Origin: Chloroflexota bacterium
GTDB taxonomy: Bacteria; Chloroflexota; Limnocylindria; P2-11E
Length of the DNA: 14,366 nucleotides
Direction: 5' to 3'
NCBI GenBank assembly: GCA_005883775.1
Contig: VBEU01000054.1
Span: 1 to 14,366, forward strand
The number at the start of each line of letters is the position of its first letter. The first letter of the stretch is position 1. The notes below the pieces were generated by a model. The model ran no database searches and had not been told where the DNA came from. It worked only from the letters and a program-made list of their open reading frames with translations. Below are positions 1 through 6,957 of this stretch, piece by piece. The position numbers and the translations under genes are program-made.

Positions 1-118
1 CCTTGCGGCGCTCGAGCGCCTCGCTGTAACCGCGGTCGTACGCACCTATCGCGAGGAAACCGACGATGATCATCCCGAGCGCGATACCCGCCATGAGTCC
101 GATCGCGAAGAGCACCAT
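1..118 (-). CDS. Small membrane protein, N-terminal part (runs off left edge)
   Basis: Reading leftward from the ATG at 118, 39 codons are open to the window edge. The predicted N-terminus MVLFAIGLMAGIALGMIIVG continues through a hydrophobic stretch to about residue 25, then turns charged (YDRGYSEALERRK). This is one Gly-rich transmembrane helix followed by a basic/acidic cytoplasmic or linker segment. A strong Shine-Dalgarno AGAGGA lies at 125-130 with 6 nt spacing, which fixes the start. The gene is divergent from the phosphate-uptake pair at 440. I do not recognise a family, and the C-terminus, which would define one, is outside the window. It is a real coding start because the RBS, the membrane helix and GC-rich third positions all agree. 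Confidence 0.6.
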   Translation of the reverse strand, partial: MVLFAIGLMAGIALGMIIVGFLAIGAYDRGYSEALERRK

Positions 119-350
119 CGTGTTTCCTCTTTCTTACGCCCGAAGGCGACTCGTCTGGCGGGCGCTTGAGCAAACCTCATGCCACGGCGCTCGCTTCCTT
201 GGCGACGCGACAGCGACTGGTGCCTGTGCGCTAAGCCGACACTCGCAGAACCCCACCCTTCTGTCGCTTGTTCCGCCAGACGTCGCGGCGGCGTCGAAAG
301 CATCGGGCGAGAGAGACCGGCCGGGCGACGCCTACGGCTCGTTTGATCTC

Positions 351-368
351 CTCCGAGCTGAATCGGAG
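351..368 (+). promoter_or_regulatory. Hairpin in leader upstream of DUF47 gene
   Basis: CTCCGA (351-356) and TCGGAG (363-368) are perfectly complementary around the loop GCTGAA. It could be part of a structured leader. The arms are short enough to occur by chance, so this is tentative. Confidence 0.3.
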
Positions 369-376
369 CCCCAACC

Positions 377-398
377 CGTCCGGGCGATGCCCGGGACG
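377..398 (+). promoter_or_regulatory. GC-rich hairpin in leader, 42 nt before the DUF47 start
   Basis: CGTCCGGGC (377-385) pairs with GCCCGGGACG (389-398) across a GAT loop, with a single bulged C. That gives a stem of about 9 bp, almost all G-C. No U-tract follows, so it is not a canonical intrinsic terminator. It more likely belongs to a structured leader or a protein-binding site controlling the phosphate-uptake genes. Confidence 0.4.
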
Positions 399-439
399 TC
401 GGTCGGGCAGGATAGGCCCGGCAGACAAGGGAGGAGCCC

Positions 440-1057
440 GTGCGTCTATCGCTTTTGCCCAAGAAGAGCGAGTTCTTCGTCCTTTTCGAGCAGCACGCCC
501 AAAATGCGGTCGAGGCGGCTGAGGCGCTCGCGAAGCTCCTCGGCGACTTCACCGACGTCGAGAACAAGGTTCGGGATATTCACGCCATCGAGCACCACGG
601 CGACAAGCTCAACCACGAGATCGTCCGGCACCTGAACGAGACCTTTGTCACGCCGCTCGACCGCGAGGACATCGTCGGCCTCGCGAGCAGGATCGACGAC
701 ATCACCGACGTTTGCTACGACGTGTCCGAGCTCGTGCTGCTCTTCAAGGTGACGAGCATCCGTCCGCCCGCGGTCCGTCAATCAAAGGTTCTCGTGACCG
801 CGGCGAGCGAGGTTCTCTCAATGCTCAAGAATCTCGAGGGCCTGAAAAACCTCGAGCCGCACTGGATCAAGATCCACACGCTCGAGAACGAGGGCGACCA
901 GGTCTGGCGCGAGGCCGTCGCGGAGCTATTCGCGGGATCCGGCGACGCGATCGAGATCATCAAATGGAAGGACATCTACTCGCTGGTGGAGACCGCGATC
1001 GATCGCTGCGAGGATGTCGCCAATATTGTCGAGACCATCATGGTGAAACACAGCTAG
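440..1057 (+). CDS. DUF47 / PhoU-like Pit accessory protein
   Basis: This 205-aa, all-helical, highly charged protein matches the DUF47 family (PhoU-like 'phosphate transport regulator'), whose members are usually about 205-215 aa and are encoded beside PiT transporters. Two PhoU-type acidic metal-binding repeats are visible: EHHGD at residues 51-55 and ENEGD at 149-153. The C-terminus (DRCEDVANIVE, 188-198) is typical of the family. The GTG start at 440 is chosen because GGGAGG/GGAG lies just upstream (429-436). The family is thought to work with the Pit permease at the inner face of the membrane, modulating phosphate uptake. The stop is directly followed by the permease start, so the two are translationally coupled. 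It was identified by motif and context; no alignment was run. Confidence 0.93.
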   Translation: MRLSLLPKKSEFFVLFEQHAQNAVEAAEALAKLLGDFTDVENKVRDIHAIEHHGDKLNHEIVRHLNETFVTPLDREDIVGLASRIDDITDVCYDVSELVLLFKVTSIRPPAVRQSKVLVTAASEVLSMLKNLEGLKNLEPHWIKIHTLENEGDQVWREAVAELFAGSGDAIEIIKWKDIYSLVETAIDRCEDVANIVETIMVKHS

Positions 1058-2062
1058 TTGGACAACGCGACGTTCCTTCTCGCCCTTGTAGTCCTTCTTG
1101 GCATCGGGTTCGAGTTCGTAAACGGATTCCACGACGCGGCCAACGCTATCGCCACGGTCGTCGCCACTCGCGTGCTCACACCGCTCCAAGCGATCCTGAT
1201 GGCCGGCGCGCTGAATCTCGTCGGGGCGCTCTCGGGCGAGGCGGTCGCGAAAACCGTTGGCAGCGGCATCGTCGACAAGGCCGTCGTGACCCAGGACATC
1301 GTCGTGGCGGCTCTCGTCGGCGCCATCATTTGGGACCTCATCACCTTCGTCGCCGCCTTACCAACCTCTTCTAGCCACGCGCTGATTTTCAGCGTGATCG
1401 GCGCGGCGGTGTCGGTCCATGGGCTCGGCGTCATCATCGCGCCCGGCCTTCAGGTGACCGTGTTCGGGATCGGCTATTCGCCGGTTGTCGCTTTTCTTTT
1501 CGGATACGGGCTAATGCTCGCCCTCTATTGGGGTCTCCGGAACGTCAGCTATCGCTTCGTGAACCGATTCTTCGGCAGGGCGCAGATCGTCTCGAGTGCG
1601 TACATGGCATTCAGTCACGGTGGTAACGACGGCCAGAAGACCATGGGCGTGATCGCGCTCGCCATCTACGCGTTTCACGGAAGTACCGGCCCCTTCGTGA
1701 TCGATACGTGGGTCAAGGTCGTCTGTGCTCTCGCGATCGGCCTCGGAACCGCCACCGGTGGGTGGCGGATCATCCGCACCATGGGCATGCGCATCACCGC
1801 ACTCAAACCCGTGAATGGCTTCGCGGCGGAGACCGCCGCCGCCACGGTCATCGAGATCGCGACCCGGTTCGGCATTCCTATCTCGACAACGCACGCGATC
1901 TCCGGCGCCATCCTGGGCGTCGGGTCGACACGGCGCCTTTCCGCCGTGCGCTGGGGCATCGCCAGCCGCATCGTGACCGCCTGGGTCCTTACGATCCCGG
2001 GCTGTTTCGTCCTTGGCTACGGGACCGCCACCCTCTTACACGCGGTCGGAGTGCATCCTTAG
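1058..2062 (+). CDS. pit: Low-affinity inorganic phosphate transporter, PiT family
   Basis: The 334-aa polytopic membrane protein carries the duplicated PiT signatures: NGFHDAANAIATVVATR near residues 22-38 and SHGGNDGQKTMGV at 186-198. Ser/Thr-His motifs PTSSSHAL and ISTTHAISG lie in the two halves. PiT proteins import phosphate, often as a metal-phosphate complex, coupled to H+ or Na+. At 334 aa it belongs to the compact bacterial/archaeal type that pairs with DUF47 partners, unlike the roughly 500-aa PitA of E. coli. The start is TTG at 1058, directly after the TAG of the DUF47 gene. No separate RBS is evident, so translation probably depends on coupling. The substrate could in principle include sulfate, as in related CysP permeases, but the DUF47 neighbour favours phosphate. 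Confidence 0.93.
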   Translation: MDNATFLLALVVLLGIGFEFVNGFHDAANAIATVVATRVLTPLQAILMAGALNLVGALSGEAVAKTVGSGIVDKAVVTQDIVVAALVGAIIWDLITFVAALPTSSSHALIFSVIGAAVSVHGLGVIIAPGLQVTVFGIGYSPVVAFLFGYGLMLALYWGLRNVSYRFVNRFFGRAQIVSSAYMAFSHGGNDGQKTMGVIALAIYAFHGSTGPFVIDTWVKVVCALAIGLGTATGGWRIIRTMGMRITALKPVNGFAAETAAATVIEIATRFGIPISTTHAISGAILGVGSTRRLSAVRWGIASRIVTAWVLTIPGCFVLGYGTATLLHAVGVHP

Positions 2063-2069
2063 CGTCGCT

Positions 2070-5000
2070 TTGACCGTCGCGCAGCGCGGGCCGGACCGGA
2101 CCCGTTACGCACCTCCTTCATTGCCGCTCCCGCTCCTTGGACGGCAGCGGCTGCTCGACCGCCTCGAGGGAGCGGGGCGGCATCGGCTCACGCTCGTCCA
2201 CGCGGCCGCCGGCTACGGCAAGACCACAGTGCTCGCGCAGTACGCCGACCTGCTTCGCGCGTCAGGCCGGCGCACGGCCTGGCTGACCCTGCAGCGAGGC
2301 GACGAGGATCCACTCGTCCTGTTCGCCGATCTCGTCGGAGCCCTGCGGCGCGACACCGCGGCATTCGGCGAGCAGCTCACGTCGTTCCTCGACCAAGGCA
2401 GCCGTCTGGAGCGGCGCCTCGGGCAGCTCGCGCAGGCGCTCGCCGACGAGCTCGCGCCCCTCGGGGAGCTCGTCTTCTTTCTGGACGATCATCCGGGTGT
2501 CCGCGCCGCCGCGCCGCTCGCCGCGTTCGGAAACGAGCTCCTCGATCTGCTCCCCGGGAACGCGCACCTCGTTCTGGCCACCCGCCGCACGCCGCAGCTC
2601 GGTGGCCTACCGCGCTGGCGGCTCGGAGGGTCGGTGCTCGACATCTCCGCGGCGGAGCTCGCGTTCACGCGGGCCGAGGCCGTCGAGCTCCTCCGCGGGG
2701 AGTTCGCTCTGGATCTGCCCGAGCAGGCGATCGACGCGATGTACTCGCGCACCGGCGGCTGGCCCGCGGGGCTGCGGCTCGCGGCGGCGTTCGTGAGCGA
2801 GCGCGGCTGGCAGCAGCTCGGCGAGTTCCAGGGCGGCGGGGCGGAGCTCTACGCGTACTTCAACAATGAGGTCCTGAGGCGCGCATCGCGGCGCGATCAG
2901 AACACGATCCTGCGATGGTCGCTGCTCGACCGCATCGAGGACGACGTGGCGGTCTCGGCCGGCGGTGCGTCGCGCCAGCTCCTCGCCTCGCTCGAGCAGG
3001 CAGGCCTTGTGGTCCGCGAGGGTGGCGAGGGAGGCCACCGCTTCCAGCCGCTCTTCGCGGAGTTCCTCCGCTCGCGCGCGCGCGAGCTGCTCCCCGCGGC
3101 CGAGATCGTCGAGCTCCACCGTGGGCACGCCGAGCGCGCGGCAGCACGCGGCGACGTCGATCGCGCGATCCATCACTTCCAGCAGGCCGGTGATCATCGG
3201 CGTGCCGCGCAGCTCGTCCGCGACAACGGCGAGCGCGCGCTGCAAGGGAGCGAGGTCGCCACGCTTCAGCGCTGGCTCGATGGGTTCCCGCCCGGCGCGG
3301 AGCGGCGTCTGCCCTGGGTCATCCTCCTGCGTGGACTTCTTCATCGCGTGCGCGGCGACTACGAGCGGGCGCTCGCGAACTACCGCGACGCGGCGACAGA
3401 GCTTCGGCGCGCTCGCGACACCGAGGGCCTCGCGCGCGCACTCACGTGGTCGGCGCAGGCGCTTCGCTATCTCCGTCTTCCGCGCGAAGCATTGCTGCAG
3501 GCGCACGAGGCGCTCGGTCTCGTCGGAGAAGGGGCGTCGTCCCAGAGCGCATGGTTGTGGCACGTCATCGGCGGATCGCACGCCGATCTCGGCGAGATCG
3601 AGGAGGCCGCGCGCGCGCATCTCAAGGCCGAGGCAATCTTCGGGCTCCTCGCCGATCGCTCCGGCGAGCTCGCCGAAGCTCTCGCCCTCGCCCAGCTGCA
3701 TCACCTCCTCGGCGAGCTCGATGCGGCGCAGCGGACCTATCTGCGCGCGCTCGCGCTCCAGCAAAAGAACGCCGACGTGATCGCACTCTGCTGGGCCGAA
3801 GGCGGACTGGTCGACGTGCGCACGCGCCGCGGTGACACCGCCGAAGCGCTGGACACGCTCCGCCAGACGCTCGAGATCGCGAGCGCGAACGATCTGCGTC
3901 TCGCCCAGGCGGCGATGTGCTCGACTCTCATGACGGTCCACGCCCTCGTGGGTGAACGCGGAGCGGTGGAGGAGGTCTACCGCGCGGGAGTCGAGCTCTG
4001 TCGCGAGCAGGGCGACGACCACGTCATCGCGGAGCTTCACGCCACGGCGGCCGAGCTGCGCGCGCTCCGCGGCGACGCCGATTCGGCCCAGGACGCGTTA
4101 CGGGCGGCCGAGGCCCTCGCCGGGTCGTCTCCTGGTCCCGTTCCCGCGATCCGCGCGGCCATCGCTCGCGGCACGGTCGCCGAGGCGCAAGGCGATCGCG
4201 AAGTCGCGCTTCGCGCGTACCGCGAAGCGCGCGCTTCGGCGCACACTATCCGCGCGCGCTACTTCGAGGCGAAGGCCACGCTTCTCGCGGTGCCCTTGGA
4301 CGACGACCCCGCGACGACGAGAGGCGCCCTGCGTGCCGTCGCGGCGGAGCGCTACCGTGACTTCCTGCTGCTGCGTCCCGCGCTGGCGGACGCGCTGCGG
4401 CAACGACTCGGCGACCTCGAGCTCAATCCCGACGACATGCGGATCCTCGCGACGCTCTTGCAGCCCGCGGCGCCGACGCCCGCGCACGCGATCTCGTCGT
4501 CGGTGGCGGAAAGCATCCAAGCCTTCGTGCTCGGCCCATTCGAGCTCCGAGCAGGCGGGACTCGCATCAGCGACCGCGGCTGGCGCACCAGCAAAGCCAA
4601 GGAGCTCTTCGCGTTGCTGCTGCTCGATCGGCAGCGCGCCGTCTCCCGGGACGAGCTCGTCGGCCAGCTCTGGCCCGAGACAGATGCGGCATCGGCGCTG
4701 TCGAACTTTCACTTCACGCTGCACGCCTTGCGGAAGGCCCTAGCGTCGGCGGGCGCATCGGAAGCGACGAGCGTCGTGCGGACCGACACCGGCTACCGGC
4801 TCGCGCTGCCGATCTCCATCCACGTCGACCTCGAGGTCTTTCGCCGATCGCTGCGCCGCGGTCGCGAGGCGCAGGATGCCGGGCGATCCCGTGAGGCAAT
4901 CCAATACCTGCGAGCTGCCGTGGCGGTGCATCGCGGAGAATTTCTCGCGGACCTGAGCGCGCCGTGGATCGAGCGGCAGCGCGAAGAGACCGACCGTCAG

Positions 5001-5270
5001 CTCGTCGCCGCGGCGAAGGAGCTCGCGACGTTGGAGCTCGAGTGGAAGGAACCCAAGGCCGCCGTGCGGCCCCTCGAAAAGCTTCTCGAGCTCGAGCCAT
5101 ACGACGAAGAGGGACATCGTCTACTGATGCGCGCGCATCACGAATCCGGCGACCACGCTCTCGCCGTCCGCCATTACCAGGCGCTCGAGGCGATGCTCCA
5201 CCGGGACCTCGGAGCCGAGCCCGAGCCGGCGACCCGAGAGCTCTATCAACGCATCCGGCGGGCCGGCTAA
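2070..5270 (+). CDS. MalT-like STAND ATPase fused to C-terminal BTAD (SARP-type) transcriptional regulator
   Basis: This is a large cytoplasmic regulator of about 1066 aa. Domains, numbered from the TTG at 2070: a P-loop ATPase with Walker A GYGKTT (48-53, Lys51) and Walker B-like LVFFLDD (134-140); winged-helix and TPR-like helical repeats (about 345-800, e.g. GDYERALANYRDA); an OmpR-type winged helix (about 815-890, containing GWRTSKAKELFALLLLDR); and a BTAD domain (about 919-1066, ending in AVRHYQALEAMLHRDLG). The N-terminal half resembles MalT/LuxR-family STAND ATPases, but the usual LuxR HTH is replaced by the SARP/AfsR-like DNA-binding end. It presumably senses a ligand through the ATPase/TPR part and activates nearby genes; the ligand and targets are not visible. 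The start is uncertain: TTG 2013 in the same frame would overlap pit by 50 bp, and neither start has a good RBS. Confidence 0.88.
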   Translation: MTVAQRGPDRTRYAPPSLPLPLLGRQRLLDRLEGAGRHRLTLVHAAAGYGKTTVLAQYADLLRASGRRTAWLTLQRGDEDPLVLFADLVGALRRDTAAFGEQLTSFLDQGSRLERRLGQLAQALADELAPLGELVFFLDDHPGVRAAAPLAAFGNELLDLLPGNAHLVLATRRTPQLGGLPRWRLGGSVLDISAAELAFTRAEAVELLRGEFALDLPEQAIDAMYSRTGGWPAGLRLAAAFVSERGWQQLGEFQGGGAELYAYFNNEVLRRASRRDQNTILRWSLLDRIEDDVAVSAGGASRQLLASLEQAGLVVREGGEGGHRFQPLFAEFLRSRARELLPAAEIVELHRGHAERAAARGDVDRAIHHFQQAGDHRRAAQLVRDNGERALQGSEVATLQRWLDGFPPGAERRLPWVILLRGLLHRVRGDYERALANYRDAATELRRARDTEGLARALTWSAQALRYLRLPREALLQAHEALGLVGEGASSQSAWLWHVIGGSHADLGEIEEAARAHLKAEAIFGLLADRSGELAEALALAQLHHLLGELDAAQRTYLRALALQQKNADVIALCWAEGGLVDVRTRRGDTAEALDTLRQTLEIASANDLRLAQAAMCSTLMTVHALVGERGAVEEVYRAGVELCREQGDDHVIAELHATAAELRALRGDADSAQDALRAAEALAGSSPGPVPAIRAAIARGTVAEAQGDREVALRAYREARASAHTIRARYFEAKATLLAVPLDDDPATTRGALRAVAAERYRDFLLLRPALADALRQRLGDLELNPDDMRILATLLQPAAPTPAHAISSSVAESIQAFVLGPFELRAGGTRISDRGWRTSKAKELFALLLLDRQRAVSRDELVGQLWPETDAASALSNFHFTLHALRKALASAGASEATSVVRTDTGYRLALPISIHVDLEVFRRSLRRGREAQDAGRSREAIQYLRAAVAVHRGEFLADLSAPWIERQREETDRQLVAAAKELATLELEWKEPKAAVRPLEKLLELEPYDEEGHRLLMRAHHESGDHALAVRHYQALEAMLHRDLGAEPEPATRELYQRIRRAG

Positions 5271-5272
5271 TC

Positions 5273-5322
5273 CACCTGCACTAGGTCTTCCCGCGCGCGG
5301 CGGGCACGTCTTCATGCAGGTG
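5273..5322 (+). terminator. Possible terminator/hairpin after the BTAD regulator
   Basis: CACCTGCA (5273-5280) is perfectly repeated in inverse as TGCAGGTG (5315-5322). Within the 34-nt interval sits a second small stem, CCCGC/GCGGG, around the loop GCGCG (5290-5304). It begins 2 nt after the regulator's stop, as expected for a terminator. There is no U-tract, so it may instead be an operator or an attenuator-like structure. Confidence 0.4.
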
Positions 5323-5329
5323 AAGGAGA

Positions 5330-5354
5330 TGAGGCGACCGGACGTGTCGCCTCA
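5330..5354 (+). promoter_or_regulatory. Perfect 9-bp inverted repeat upstream of the protease cassette
   Basis: TGAGGCGAC (5330-5338) and GTCGCCTCA (5346-5354) are exact inverse complements around the 7-nt spacer CGGACGT. The dyad lies about 130 bp before the protease start. It could be a dimer-binding operator, perhaps for the adjacent BTAD regulator, or an RNA hairpin completing termination of the upstream gene. I cannot distinguish these from sequence alone. Confidence 0.45.
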
Positions 5355-5481
5355 GTGTCGACCGCCGTCTGCACGTCACCCAAACCATTGCGCGGTTGCT
5401 TGCTTTGACGAACATCACCCGCACAGGGGATGACCTCTTCTGGGTGGGCAGGTAGTACTCGGGCTGGGAGTAACGGGGGAA

Positions 5482-6957
5482 ATGAAGGGGCAGATGGGTG
5501 ATACCGCAAGGCGCCTTTCGGCGGCCTTCCTTGCGCTTGCACTTCTTATCGGGGCGCTTCCGGGCACGAACTGGACGGCCGCCCCGACCGATCCCGACCT
5601 CGCCGCCGGCGACTACGCACTCGTCCAGGTCGCGCATGGCACCGCCGGCGCGGTAGCGGCGGAGGCGACGGCGGACGGAGCGACCGATGTCGCCGCGCTC
5701 GACAAGCTCGATCTCGTCACCGCCCGGCTTTCCCCTGAAGCACTCCGCTCCCTCCGGAACGACCCGCGTGTCTCTTACCTCGCGGCGGATGCCGTCGTGA
5801 AGGCGAGCGGCCAGGAGGATCACTTCGAGCGCGGTAAGGCGAGGCCGAGTCCCGGCGTCCAGGTCGTTGACGCGAATCAGGCTTGGAGCGGCGCGACCGG
5901 GCGCGGCGTCAGCGTTGCCCTCATGGACACCGGCATCGCCCAGCATCCCGATCTCGAGGATTCGGTCGTCGCGCGGGTGGACTTCGTGAACGACGGAGCA
6001 ACGCTTCTCGATCCCTCAGGTCACGGGACCTTCGTCGCCGGGCTGATCGCCGCACACGGCCGCACATTCAGGGGCGTCGCGCCGGACGCAAAACTTGTTT
6101 CGCTCCGCGTGCTCGATCAGAACGGCAGAGGGACGATGCATGCCGTCCTCGCTGCTTTCGATTGGCTCTTGCGGAACCGCACGGCGATGCACATCAAGGT
6201 GTTGAACCTTTCCTTCGGCGCGCCGCAGCGCTCGAGTTACCACCGCGAGCTCCTCGCCGGCGTCGTCGAGTCGGCATGGTTCGCGGGCGTCACGGTCGTC
6301 GCCGCGGCAGGCAACGACGGACCCGCGCTGGGCACCGTCGCGATGCCGGGCGCGGATCCGTTCGTCATCACCGTGGGCTCGTTCGCCGATCAAGGGACGC
6401 TGGCGACGAACGACGACCGCGAGTCGATCTTCTCGAGCCGCGGTCCGACCCGTGACGGCTTCGCGAAGCCGGATGTCCTCGCGCCGGGCGAGCACATCGT
6501 CTCGCTGCGGGTTCCAGGCACGGCTTTGGATCGCGAGGCCGCGGATGTCGCCTCGGCCGGGCCGTACGCGCGCCTGACCGGCACATCCGCATCGACGGCG
6601 ATGGCCGCCGGTGCCGCCGCGGATGTCCTCGAGGCGCACGGGGCCTACAGCCCGACGCAGGTGAAAGGTGCGCTCATCGCGGGCGGGCGAAGGATCGTGG
6701 GCACACGAACCCCGGGGCTGGATGTCGACGACGCGCTGTCCGCTCGGCCGGCCCGAGTCAACGTGGGTCTGCTGCCGTCGCGCGTGCTACTGCGACTTCT
6801 TGCGGCGAACGGGAACGTCTTCGGTCCTGGCATCGCGTGGGACGGGATCTCCTGGGAGGGCATCTCCTGGGAATCGGTGAGTTGGGAGGGCGTGGCATGG
6901 GAGAGCGTGTCATGGGAGGGCGTGACGTGGGACAGCGTCACGTGGGAGCTCCGTTGA
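5482..6957 (+). CDS. Secreted S8 (subtilisin-like) serine protease with C-terminal Trp pentapeptide repeats
   Basis: The protein has 491 aa. The N-terminus has two Arg followed by a hydrophobic stretch (residues about 10-27), a Sec-type signal peptide. Residues about 40-110 look like an inhibitor-I9-type propeptide (e.g. LSPEALRSLRNDPRVSYL). The catalytic domain (about 125-420) has the full S8 triad and oxyanion residue: Asp149 in ALMDTG, His181 in GHGTFVAG, Asn278 in AAGNDG and Ser369 in GTSASTAMAAG. The extreme C-terminus (about 450-490) is eight pentads of the form [I/V][A/S/T]W[E/D][G/S/L]. It is expected to act outside the cell or at the envelope. ATG 5482 and ATG 5494 are both possible starts; purine-rich SD sequence precedes each. 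The stop overlaps the start of the HD-GYP gene, so the pair is co-translated. The role of the tail is unknown. Confidence 0.92.
   Translation: MKGQMGDTARRLSAAFLALALLIGALPGTNWTAAPTDPDLAAGDYALVQVAHGTAGAVAAEATADGATDVAALDKLDLVTARLSPEALRSLRNDPRVSYLAADAVVKASGQEDHFERGKARPSPGVQVVDANQAWSGATGRGVSVALMDTGIAQHPDLEDSVVARVDFVNDGATLLDPSGHGTFVAGLIAAHGRTFRGVAPDAKLVSLRVLDQNGRGTMHAVLAAFDWLLRNRTAMHIKVLNLSFGAPQRSSYHRELLAGVVESAWFAGVTVVAAAGNDGPALGTVAMPGADPFVITVGSFADQGTLATNDDRESIFSSRGPTRDGFAKPDVLAPGEHIVSLRVPGTALDREAADVASAGPYARLTGTSASTAMAAGAAADVLEAHGAYSPTQVKGALIAGGRRIVGTRTPGLDVDDALSARPARVNVGLLPSRVLLRLLAANGNVFGPGIAWDGISWEGISWESVSWEGVAWESVSWEGVTWDSVTWELR
6832..6951 (+). repeat. Eight tandem Trp-centred pentapeptide repeats (15-nt period)
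   Basis: TGG codons occur exactly every 15 nt at 6838, 6853, 6868, 6883, 6898, 6913, 6928 and 6943. The encoded pentads are IAWDG, ISWEG, ISWES, VSWEG, VAWES, VSWEG, VTWDS and VTWEL, then a terminal Arg. The DNA copies differ at several wobble positions, so the protein pattern is maintained rather than being a fresh duplication. The regular aromatic/acidic alternation suggests a beta-rich surface or cell-wall interaction tail, but that is inference. Confidence 0.9.

Larger units (their letters stand above)
119..439. other. Divergent intergenic region / leader of the DUF47-pit operon
   Basis: This is 321 bp without a convincing gene, between two divergently transcribed genes. It must hold promoters in both directions, but I see no clear -35/-10 pair. 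It contains a 10-bp perfect inverted repeat with arms 111 nt apart (CGTCTGGCGG at 152-161, CCGCCAGACG at 273-282), a local hairpin at 351-368 and a strong hairpin at 377-398. If transcribed toward the phosphate genes it would be a long, highly structured 5' leader. No riboswitch class I know matches convincingly. Confidence 0.5.
5271..5481. other. Spacer between regulator and S8 protease, with two inverted repeats
   Basis: These 211 bp hold no convincing gene. The first 85 bp contain two nested or adjacent inverted repeats, listed separately. The rest must carry the promoter of the protease cassette. A TTGACG at 5405-5410 resembles a -35 box, but no good -10 follows at 16-18 bp, so I do not call a promoter. 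Confidence 0.5.

Noticed and set aside
301..345. Resemblance to a glycine riboswitch ('GAGAGACCGG')
   Set aside because: The other conserved parts (GCGCCGAAGG-type loop and the CUCAGG-like element) are absent, and the downstream genes are for phosphate uptake.
66..635. 189-codon plus-strand frame across the left intergenic region
   Set aside because: It overlaps the DUF47 gene out of frame, is Ser/Arg-rich in its second half and opposes the small membrane gene that has a proper RBS.
2607..4040. 477-codon open frame on the minus strand inside the regulator gene
   Set aside because: It mirrors the high-GC plus-strand coding region, has a biased Arg/Ala/Glu composition and shows no family motif, while the plus frame encodes clear ATPase, TPR and BTAD domains.
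5290..5304. CG-rich run as a Z-DNA or origin-like element
   Set aside because: It is a short CG alternation in a high-GC genome, with no DnaA boxes or AT-rich unwinding region nearby.
5405..5434. TTGACG as a -35 promoter box for the protease cassette
   Set aside because: No TATAAT-like sequence occurs at 16-18 bp downstream; a single hexamer is not enough.
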